From Methanolinea sp. SDB (lineage in GTDB: Archaea; Halobacteriota; Methanomicrobia; Methanomicrobiales; Methanospirillaceae): a DNA stretch of 5,486 nucleotides. A program made the position numbers and the translations under genes. Positions 1 through 4,977 of this stretch are shown here, one piece after another. Under the pieces are notes generated by a model. The model was not told where the DNA came from and made no database searches. It saw nothing but the letters and a program-made list of their open reading frames with translations. The stretch is from contig LKUF01000266.1 of assembly GCA_001412335.1 (NCBI GenBank), positions 1-5,486 of the forward strand, in the 5' to 3' direction. Numbering within the stretch: the stretch's first letter is position 1; every line of letters begins with the position of its first letter.

Positions 1-282
1 GGCTGGAACACCGCACCGGTCTGATCACCTGTCATGGAGACGGCTCTTCCAGGCCAGGAATGGAGAAGGAGTGGATCCCGTCACCCGACGGGAGTTCTCC
101 GGGATGGGATGCCCCCGGCAGCAATGTTGAAGGATTCTACACCGGTTCGTGTGAAGACTCCAGGCAACCGGTTTTTCACCTGGCCGGTTTTACTCCGTCC
201 ACCGCCGGGGGCGTGGAATCCGTGGATGGACCTGTGAAAACGCCATTACTATCACGCAGGAGAAAAAAGGATTGTCCTGGGA
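1..282. other. Left-edge region with no supportable gene
   Basis: I see no coding region here that I would call. One plus-strand frame is open from base 3 through the antisense of the neighbouring transporter gene, but its later part turns into an arginine-rich shadow sequence, so it is not credible as a whole. Another plus-strand frame ends at base 24 after the residues GWNTAPV and a third ends at 128-130; either could be the tail of a gene lying to the left, but a few residues cannot be identified. The stretch contains three CCGGTT hexamers (142, 168, 184), several possible stem-loops and T-runs on both strands, which fits a space between two transcription units that converge or follow one another. 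Confidence 0.5.
160..230 (+). terminator. Possible stem-loop/T-run end region for a plus-strand transcript entering from the left
   Basis: Two candidate hairpins lie in tandem. The first pairs AACCGG (166-171) with CCGGTT (184-189) and is followed by TTA; the loop itself contains a run of five T. The second pairs TCCGTCCAC (194-202) with GTGGATGGA (222-230), nine pairs including one G-U that is only favourable in a plus-strand RNA. Together they could end a transcript from a gene left of the window, facing the minus-strand operon. No such gene is visible here, and short stems are common in GC-rich DNA, so this is a weak call. Confidence 0.25.
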
Positions 283-291
283 TTATATCCC
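262..291 (-). terminator. Terminator-like stem-loops and T6 run after the sulfur operon
   Basis: Read on the minus strand, the last gene's stop codon TAA lies inside a small hairpin GGGAT-ATA-ATCCC (291-279). It is followed directly by AGGA-CAA-TCCT and then a run of six T (268-263). Archaeal transcription usually ends at oligo-T tracts with or without a stem, so this is a good candidate for the 3' end of the four-gene operon. Its position, within about 20 bases of the stop codon, supports the idea that the operon ends with the second YeeE/YedE gene. Confidence 0.55.
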
Positions 292-840
292 GAGAACCTC
301 GAAGGCATAGAGCAGGCAGAGGATCAGGACTGCAACAACGACCACGACCATCCCCTGTTTCATGCCGACCAGTTCCGGGATGGTCTCTGCCGGAAACTCT
401 CCCCGTCTCAGGATCGTCCTGTCAAGGTGCGGGTAGAGGCGTGCGAAGATCCCGGCACCGATCCCGATCCCGATCATCCCGATCGCGGCGTCGAGGGCGC
501 CTGAGCCGAACGCCCCGGCTGCGGTACCCGGGCAGTACCCGAGGACGGCGAACCCTGCCCCGAATATGAGGCCACCGATCACCGTTGCACCTACCGATCC
601 CGACTTGGTATGCAGGTTCGCGAACCCTGCCCGGTTCATCAGGAACACCCCGATCATCCCGACGACGATAGCCGCGAGCATGATCTTGACCACGGTAAAA
701 TCGGTGAGGAGGAGCTGGCCAAGGATAACGCCGTACTCGGTGACACCCCCTTTCTGGAGAAGGAACCCGAAAATTATTCCGAATGCGAGCCCGAGGATGA
801 TCTGGGCACGCGTGTTGGATCGTAATTGTTTCAATGTCAT
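283..840 (-). CDS. YeeE/YedE family membrane protein, C-terminal-half type (putative thiosulfate/sulfur transporter subunit)
   Basis: A 185-residue integral membrane protein of the YeeE/YedE (Sulf_transp) family, whose characterised member TsuA imports thiosulfate. The sequence has about four or five hydrophobic helices (near residues 13-29, 36-68, 83-101, 114-133 and 163-180) and the family signature YCPGTAAGA at 102-110, with Cys103 as the likely conserved sulfur-relay cysteine. The segment QKGGVTEYGVILGQ (29-42) is also typical. It is about half the length of one-chain TsuA-like proteins and presumably pairs with the product of the gene just upstream. The start is ATG at 840-838, preceded by GAGGGTGAG, which overlaps the upstream stop codon; the two genes are 10 bases apart and probably translationally coupled. 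A Gly-Ile-rich helix (119-131) is encoded by repeated GATCCC-like triplets. The family is clear; the substrate is inferred and could be thiosulfate, another sulfur species or selenium compounds. Confidence 0.88.
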   Translation of the reverse strand: MTLKQLRSNTRAQIILGLAFGIIFGFLLQKGGVTEYGVILGQLLLTDFTVVKIMLAAIVVGMIGVFLMNRAGFANLHTKSGSVGATVIGGLIFGAGFAVLGYCPGTAAGAFGSGALDAAIGMIGIGIGAGIFARLYPHLDRTILRRGEFPAETIPELVGMKQGMVVVVVAVLILCLLYAFEVLGI

Positions 841-853
841 CTTCTCACCCTCA
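841..853 (-). promoter_or_regulatory. Ribosome binding site overlapping the upstream stop codon
   Basis: On the minus strand the stop TGA of the first YeeE/YedE gene (853-851) is the beginning of TGAGGGTGAG, a good match to the archaeal anti-Shine-Dalgarno sequence, and ATG follows at 840. This arrangement supports the chosen start and suggests that ribosomes finishing one subunit start the next, as expected for a two-chain transporter. Confidence 0.6.
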
Positions 854-1375
854 CAGGAACGGGAACCCGTAGATCATGCCTGCGACCAGTATTCCTCCTG
901 CAAAAAAGCAGATCGCTGCAACCCAGCTGGCAACCGAGAGCTGGAGGGCCCCTGATATCCCGTGACCCGAGGTGCAGCCCCCTGCCCAGCGTGCCCCAAT
1001 GCCCATCAGGACGCCCCCGAAGAGCGCCACGGCGAACCGGAGGACGACATTCGTCCCGAACGTCCCCGCGAAAAGCGGCGGCACGACCAGCAGCGTAAAT
1101 GTGCCTGAGGTGTACGCCGAAAGGAACCCTCCGACAATGACACCGATCACAATCATCCACTGCCAGTCTGCCCTTGGAGGAAACTTCCGGTAATAGGGCA
1201 TATTCTCGGCTTTTTTCCCCGAGATTGCAGACTCAACCATCCCGGCCGTCTTCGCATAGGCTGTCGAGGCCCCGAGCGGGCGGTCGGAGAGGAGAAACGT
1301 CATCCAGGAGAGGACGCCGATCCCCGCCCCGACGATATATGGCGACCAGGACGCCATCATGAACCATTCGAACAT
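851..1375 (-). CDS. YeeE/YedE family membrane protein, N-terminal-half type (putative thiosulfate/sulfur transporter subunit)
   Basis: A 174-residue membrane protein of the YeeE/YedE family. Visible features are a first helix around 13-29, the family-like loop DRPLGASTAYAKTAGM (31-46), a charged cytoplasmic-type stretch (47-70), helices around 72-88, 92-102, 108-127 and 149-170, and the signature GARWAGGCTSGHGISG at 127-142 with Cys134. In TsuA, conserved cysteines in such GGC and CPG motifs are thought to hand thiosulfate along the pore by S-H contacts. Here the GGCTSGH motif is on this chain and the YCPGTA motif is on the chain encoded 10 bases downstream, so the two most likely assemble into one pore. 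The start ATG (1375-1373) has GAGG (1387-1384) eight bases upstream. A 57-base gap separates it from the enzyme gene upstream, the largest gap in the operon. The family is confident; substrate and direction of transport are inferred. Confidence 0.88.
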   Translation of the reverse strand: MFEWFMMASWSPYIVGAGIGVLSWMTFLLSDRPLGASTAYAKTAGMVESAISGKKAENMPYYRKFPPRADWQWMIVIGVIVGGFLSAYTSGTFTLLVVPPLFAGTFGTNVVLRFAVALFGGVLMGIGARWAGGCTSGHGISGALQLSVASWVAAICFFAGGILVAGMIYGFPFL

Positions 1376-1432
1376 ATCAGTATCCTCAGGTGATATACAG
1401 GGAAAGGACTTCCCAGAATATAATCCTCCGGA
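1376..1432 (-). promoter_or_regulatory. Possible internal promoter with palindrome upstream of the YeeE/YedE pair
   Basis: The 57-base gap reads, on the minus strand, a TATA-box-like ATTATATT (1424-1417), then the inverted repeat GGGAA-GTCCT-TTCCC (1414-1400), then the Shine-Dalgarno GAGG (1387-1384) and the ATG at 1375. A TATA box there would put a start site roughly 25 bases downstream, just before the GAGG, with a short leader. The palindrome would then lie between the box and the start site, where a repressor could act. The order is suggestive, but each element is short and a purine-rich BRE is not obvious. Confidence 0.3.
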
Positions 1433-2800
1433 TCAGGGTGTGAACCCGGCCCGCTGGTAGGCCGTGAACCCGCCCCCCAGGTTGCTGACATGGTCAAACC
1501 CGTTCATCTTCAGGATGCTTGCCGCGATGCTCGCCCTCTGGCTGCCACGGCACATCATGATGTAGTGCCGGCCCGGATCAAGTTCCGCATGCCGTGTCCT
1601 CAAGTCATGCCAGGGGATATGGACCGAATCTTTCACATCTGAAGCCACGTTCTCCTCCGCGGACCGTACGTCGATCAGGACCGAATCGCCCGACCCGATC
1701 AGCTCGGCCGCCTCTGCAGGAGAGATCACCGGGACACGGCTGATCGGCAGGGCGGCGGTCCCCCAGGCGAGCATCCCTCCCTTCAGGTATGCTGTGACCT
1801 GGTCGAACCCGACCCGCCGGAGCTGGAGCGCCGCCTCTTTTGCCTGCCTGGCGTCCTCGGTGACGAGCAGGATCTCCTTTCCAGGTGGGAGCACCCACCC
1901 CGACTGGGTGGCAAAACTGCCGGAGAGATCGATATGCCAGGTACCGGGTATATGCATCCCGGAGAATGCCGGGTAACTCCGGACGTCGAGGAGAACGGCA
2001 CCAGGTGACCCGGTCCGGTCTGCAAAGGGGTTCGGCTCCACCGGCGAAGGATCCGGGAGGGTGCTCATCAGTGCCGGCCCCGCCCTGTTGATCTCCGAAC
2101 ACCGGGAGAAGTGATCAGGTGCGGCCGGCATGTCAGAGGTGAGAGCCCGTATGAACTCGTCGCGGTCAGCGATCTGCAGGGCATAGTTGTACTTCTTCTC
2201 GTAGCCGATCGTGCTCGTCCTCTTCGCGGCCATCGCCCGCCCGCACAGCGATCCTGCCCCATGGGCCGGATAGACCTCGCATTCGTCGGGGAGGGTCATG
2301 ATCTTGGTGTGCAGGTTGTCATAGAGCGAAGATGCGAGCTCTTTTGCCCTGCCCGGGAAGAGATCGGGGCGGCCGACGTCGCCCACGAAGAGCGTGTCCC
2401 CGGAGAAGAGGGCGACAGGCGTATCTCCCCTCGAGGTATCGGTCGCGATATAGCAGATATGCTCCGGTGTGTGGCCGGCAGTCTCGATGACCGAGAACCT
2501 GATATGCTCGAGCTGTATCTCGTCCCCCTCGGAGAGGGCGACGTGGGGAAACGCACAGTTCCCGGATTTTGGTGCATAAATCTCTGCTCCTGTCGATTCG
2601 GCGAGGTCGAGGTGGCCTGACACGAAGTCGGCATGCAGGTGTGTCTCGAGAATATGGGTGATGGAGAGCCCCATCTGCTGTGCGGCATCCAGGTAACGCC
2701 CGATGTCACGCTCGGGGTCGATGACCGCACACCCCCTGTTCCCGGCGACGATATAGGAACTGTGGGCGATGCCCGGGACGAAAAACTGCTGGATTATCAT
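1433..2800 (-). CDS. MBL-fold persulfide dioxygenase-like protein with two rhodanese domains (CstB-type architecture)
   Basis: A 455-residue soluble protein. Residues 1-225 form a metallo-beta-lactamase domain of the ETHE1/persulfide dioxygenase branch: THLHADF at 53-59, AGHTPEH at 108-114, SGDTLFVGDVGRPDL at 133-147 and PAHGAGSLCG at 178-187. His54, His110 and Asp135 are the expected Fe(II) ligands. Residues about 265-350 are a rhodanese fold whose catalytic loop (LLVTEDAR, 311-318) has no cysteine. Residues about 358-455 are a second rhodanese with an intact loop CRGSQR starting at Cys417. This order, enzyme then pseudorhodanese then active rhodanese, and the length match staphylococcal CstB, which converts low-molecular-weight persulfides and O2 to sulfite and then thiosulfate. 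The ATG (2800) lies 10 bases after the permease stop; no clear Shine-Dalgarno is seen, so coupling is likely. The reaction is inferred from the family; in an anaerobe it might differ or serve oxygen or sulfide defence. Confidence 0.9.
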   Translation of the reverse strand: MIIQQFFVPGIAHSSYIVAGNRGCAVIDPERDIGRYLDAAQQMGLSITHILETHLHADFVSGHLDLAESTGAEIYAPKSGNCAFPHVALSEGDEIQLEHIRFSVIETAGHTPEHICYIATDTSRGDTPVALFSGDTLFVGDVGRPDLFPGRAKELASSLYDNLHTKIMTLPDECEVYPAHGAGSLCGRAMAAKRTSTIGYEKKYNYALQIADRDEFIRALTSDMPAAPDHFSRCSEINRAGPALMSTLPDPSPVEPNPFADRTGSPGAVLLDVRSYPAFSGMHIPGTWHIDLSGSFATQSGWVLPPGKEILLVTEDARQAKEAALQLRRVGFDQVTAYLKGGMLAWGTAALPISRVPVISPAEAAELIGSGDSVLIDVRSAEENVASDVKDSVHIPWHDLRTRHAELDPGRHYIMMCRGSQRASIAASILKMNGFDHVSNLGGGFTAYQRAGFTP

Positions 2801-2810
2801 ATCTTGTCTA

Positions 2811-4586
2811 TCAGACGAGGAGGTAAATCAGCGTTGTGGCGATGACGATAAAGATGACAGTCAGGACTCCGCCGGGTTTTGCATAGTCCCGCGGAGAATA
2901 CCCCCCCGGGCCCATGAGAAGGGCGTTGACCTGGTGTGTCGGGAGTATGAAGGAGTTCTGCGCCGAGACCGCGACGAGAAGGGCGGCGGCACGGGGATCG
3001 ATTCCCATCCCTGCACCGGTGAGCATCACGAGAGGGACGAGCAGAACCGTTGCCGCGACATTCGATATGACGAGCGAGAGCCCGGTTGCGAGGACGGCGA
3101 ATGCGGCCAGTATGAAGATCGGGTGGGCGCCGGCAAGGTTTTCTGCCAGGAACCCCGCAATGAGCGCCGCCATCCCGCTCTTCTCCATCGCGATCCCGAT
3201 CGGGATGAGACCGGCGATCAGGATGATCGTGCGCCAGTCGACTGCACGGTACGCCTCGTCGGCGGTCACGATGCCCGCAAGAACCATCACCGCCGCACCG
3301 GTCAGGAGGGCGAGCGAGATCGGCACGCCAGTGAAAGCGAGCGCAAGGGACCCGGCAAAGATAAGGACTGCTGCCAACCCCATACGGTCACGGACTCCCT
3401 CCCCTTCAGGGGATGTGAGCAGGAGGAGATCCGGGTGCCCGGAAAAGAGGCTGAACGTATCCCACGATCCGAACGCGACGATGGTGTCTCCTGCCGCGAG
3501 CGGGATATCGGAGAAATCTTCCCGTGACTCTGATTCACCCCGCAAAAAGACGATCGGCTCGATAGAGAATCTCTGGCGGAACCGCACCTCCCGGAGGGTC
3601 TTTCCCGCGATGGACGCCCTGGGCCGGACGATGAGTTCTGCAAATCCGTATCCCTCGCCGTCGAGGATCCGGGCAAGTGCGCACTCCCTGCCCGAGGGAA
3701 TACAGCCTGAATCCCTGATAAATCGGTTGAAATCCTCCTCGGATCCGAGAAAAGCGAGTTCCTGTCCGGCTTCGAGGCGGGTGTAGCGCGAGGGGGCAAT
3801 CGTCATCTCGTTGTCGGATCGGACGGCGAGAAGATCGAGACCATACCGGGCCTTGAATGACGCCTCATCACGAATCTTTCCTGCAAGCGGCGATGTTGCA
3901 GGGAGCGTGCAGGTCCTGACAGGGTGCTCAATCCCCCAGATCTCGGCGACTGTTGGCGTCGCCTCTTCCGTCTCTTTCCGGGGGAGGATCCGGTCACCGA
4001 AGAAGGCGAAGAGGAAGACTCCTGCCAGGAGCAGGGGGATTCCTATGGGGGTGACTGCGAAGAGTGAAAACGGCTTCTCCCCTGCCTGGACAAGGAGATC
4101 GTTGACCACGATCAGCGGCCCTGATGCGATCATCGTCACGGTCCCGCCAAGGATGGCGCAAAAACCCATGGGCATGATCAGCCGGGAGACTGGGATACCC
4201 GCCTGCTTGCCAATCCTCCTCGTCGCCGGGAGAAAGAGGGCAGCCGCCCCGATGTTCTGTATCATGGCCGAGAGGAGCCCGACGGTTCCTGATATCGTCG
4301 CGGTGATTCTCCGTTCGTTTGTTCCCGCGTACCTGACGATGGCTCGTGCAAGGCGAGACGCGATACCGGTCCTCTCGATCCCGTATGCAAGGACCATCAC
4401 CGATGCCATCGCGACGACGGCGTTCGAGGCAAAGCCCGATATCGCCTCGACGGGCGTGATTGTGCCGAGCCAGGCAAGTGAGAGTGCCGCCAGGATCGCG
4501 ACGAGATCGATCCGGAGCCTGTTGCTGACGAGGAGTACGATCGTTGCCGCAAGCACGATCCCGACGAGGAGGATATCGGTGTCCAT
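2811..4586 (-). CDS. SLC13-family anion permease with two RCK_C (TrkA_C) domains (putative sulfate/sulfur-anion transporter)
   Basis: A 591-residue membrane protein. The N-terminal half (about 1-200) carries helices and the SLC13/DASS pattern SNAVVAMASVMVLAYGIERTG-like region (54-74), a QNIGAAALFLP re-entrant motif (110-120) and ASGPLIVVNDLL (154-165). Residues about 221-290 and 302-382 are two soluble RCK_C domains (RYGLDLLAVRSDNE; AGKTLREVRFRQRFSIEPIVFLRG in two parts, 327-350). The C-terminal half (403-591) repeats the transporter unit with SNVAATVLLVP at 508-518. Proteins of this layout, including algal SAC1/SLT relatives, are linked to sulfate uptake or sensing; other members carry dicarboxylates or other anions. 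The context beside persulfide and thiosulfate genes favours a sulfur oxyanion. The start ATG is bounded by an in-frame TAG at 4601-4599, so only this ATG or internal starts are possible. No ribosome binding site is visible before it. It is the first gene of the operon. Confidence 0.87.
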   Translation of the reverse strand: MDTDILLVGIVLAATIVLLVSNRLRIDLVAILAALSLAWLGTITPVEAISGFASNAVVAMASVMVLAYGIERTGIASRLARAIVRYAGTNERRITATISGTVGLLSAMIQNIGAAALFLPATRRIGKQAGIPVSRLIMPMGFCAILGGTVTMIASGPLIVVNDLLVQAGEKPFSLFAVTPIGIPLLLAGVFLFAFFGDRILPRKETEEATPTVAEIWGIEHPVRTCTLPATSPLAGKIRDEASFKARYGLDLLAVRSDNEMTIAPSRYTRLEAGQELAFLGSEEDFNRFIRDSGCIPSGRECALARILDGEGYGFAELIVRPRASIAGKTLREVRFRQRFSIEPIVFLRGESESREDFSDIPLAAGDTIVAFGSWDTFSLFSGHPDLLLLTSPEGEGVRDRMGLAAVLIFAGSLALAFTGVPISLALLTGAAVMVLAGIVTADEAYRAVDWRTIILIAGLIPIGIAMEKSGMAALIAGFLAENLAGAHPIFILAAFAVLATGLSLVISNVAATVLLVPLVMLTGAGMGIDPRAAALLVAVSAQNSFILPTHQVNALLMGPGGYSPRDYAKPGGVLTVIFIVIATTLIYLLV

Positions 4587-4612
4587 TGGAGCAATAGGCT
4601 ATACGGGGCACG

Positions 4613-4642
4613 GGGAAAAAAGGTTGTCCATGCTGGATGGAC
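4613..4642 (-). promoter_or_regulatory. Inverted repeat A followed by T-run, just upstream of the SLC13 gene
   Basis: GTCCAT-GCTGG-ATGGAC (4626-4642) has six-base arms around a five-base centre. On the minus strand it is followed by AACC and a run of at least six T, ending about 30 bases before the SLC13 start codon. It could be an operator for a dimeric regulator, an attenuator-type stem in the operon leader, or a terminator of a transcript starting further upstream. Repeat B (4728-4748) is nearly identical, which favours a real function over chance. Confidence 0.45.
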
Positions 4643-4710
4643 CGGTCTGGGCCCCTGTCTTTCATCTGCCATTTTCATTTTGAATCGTGTGTCTCGATGG
4701 GAATCGCGTG

Positions 4711-4839
4711 ATGGAAAAAACCAAAACTCGTCCATCCTGCATGGACGAAGAGAAGGTGGTTGATCCGGGTGCAATCGGCGGCGTATCACGGACACGGTGG
4801 ATGTGTTCCGGGGGGATATTTCCTGTCAGGCTCTCATGA
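4711..4839 (+). CDS. Doubtful mini-ORF, 42 residues
   Basis: An ATG at 4711 opens 42 codons (MEKTKTRPSCMDEEKVVDPG... ) ending with TGA at 4837-4839. It overlaps by ATGA the start of another mini-ORF at 4836, an arrangement often seen in coupled genes. There is no good ribosome binding site, it runs straight through inverted repeat B, and the product matches nothing I recognise. ORFs of this size arise by chance in GC-rich DNA, so I list it only because of the overlap. Confidence 0.12.
   Translation: MEKTKTRPSCMDEEKVVDPGAIGGVSRTRWMCSGGIFPVRLS
4728..4748 (-). promoter_or_regulatory. Inverted repeat B, near-copy of repeat A
   Basis: TCGTCCAT-CCTGC-ATGGACGA (4728-4748) has eight-base arms around a five-base centre. 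Its core of 17 bases matches repeat A at 15 positions directly and at 16 when reverse complemented, so the pair could also form one long stem with an 85-base loop. On the minus strand it too is followed by T-rich sequence (GAGTTTTGGTTTTTT, 4727-4715 and beyond). Two such sites about 100 bases apart suggest cooperative protein binding, tandem stem-loops, or copies of a small dispersed repeat. Confidence 0.45.
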
Positions 4840-4949
4840 AACGATCGAAGAAGACTGATCCCACGGGTTCGAAGAGCGGTAATTCCAGCCCGGCCCCGGG
4901 AGGTGGATCGGGTGATCATGTTTTTCTTCTCCGGCCCGCTACAGAGTAG
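4836..4949 (+). CDS. Doubtful mini-ORF, 37 residues, Gly/Ser/Lys-rich
   Basis: ATG at 4836 opens 37 codons (MKRSKKTDPTGSKSGNSSPA...) ending with TAG at 4947-4949, 28 bases before the secreted-protein gene. The product is basic at the start and Gly/Ser/Pro-rich in the middle, with no signal sequence or known motif. The only ribosome binding hint is AGG at 4828-4830. It shares the intergenic space with the leader ORF below in another frame, and at most one of them is likely to be translated. Confidence 0.15.
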   Translation: MKRSKKTDPTGSKSGNSSPAPGGGSGDHVFLLRPATE

Positions 4950-4956
4950 CTGGTAG
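4899..4956 (+). promoter_or_regulatory. Strong ribosome binding site with a 14-codon leader ORF
   Basis: GGAGGTG at 4899-4905 is the best Shine-Dalgarno sequence in the intergenic region. Six bases later GTG (4912) opens a 14-codon frame, with ATG at 4918 as second possible start, encoding M-I-M-F-F-F-S-G-P-L-Q-S-S-W and ending with TAG at 4954. It stops 21 bases before the ATG of the secreted-protein gene and is in the same frame, separated by three in-frame stops (4954, 4969, 4972). It may be a leader peptide that tunes translation of the next gene, the remnant of an older start, or a chance match. Confidence 0.3.
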
Positions 4957-4977
4957 AACCGGGTAGCGTGATAATCT

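Larger units (their letters stand above)
4587..4977. other. Divergent intergenic region between the sulfur operon and the secreted-protein gene
   Basis: This 391-base stretch must hold the control signals of the minus-strand operon and possibly of the plus-strand gene at 4978. It contains the paired inverted repeats at 4626-4642 and 4728-4748, oligo-A/T tracts (4615-4621, 4715-4720), two similar segments GAATCGTGTG (4682-4691) and GAATCGCGTG (4701-4710), a perfect GGAGGTG ribosome binding site (4899-4905) and three overlapping mini-ORFs on the plus strand. I could not identify a convincing BRE/TATA pair for either direction; GATATTTCC near 4815 is a weak candidate. No tRNA or known RNA is seen. 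Confidence 0.5.

Noticed and set aside
452..487. Short tandem GATCCC-like repeats
   Set aside because: They lie inside the second YeeE/YedE gene and encode a Gly-Ile-rich membrane helix, so codon choice explains them.
3..569. Plus-strand frame open from the left edge to base 569
   Set aside because: About half of it is antisense to the YeeE/YedE gene and becomes strongly Arg-rich; the first 90 codons alone show no recognisable domain.
2769..4683. Long plus-strand open frames (up to about 290 codons) opposite the SLC13 gene
   Set aside because: Antisense frames stay open by codon bias in GC-rich genes; their products are Arg/Ser/Pro-rich without domains, while the minus-strand frame encodes a complete recognisable permease.
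4397..4795. Minus-strand open frame running out of the intergenic region into the SLC13 gene
   Set aside because: It overlaps the well-supported permease gene by about 190 bases in another frame and its overlapping part is Ser/Arg-rich shadow sequence.
4864..4873. GGGTTCGAAG, resembling a tRNA T-loop
   Set aside because: The flanking bases do not form a T-stem, and no acceptor, D or anticodon arm can be placed around it on either strand.
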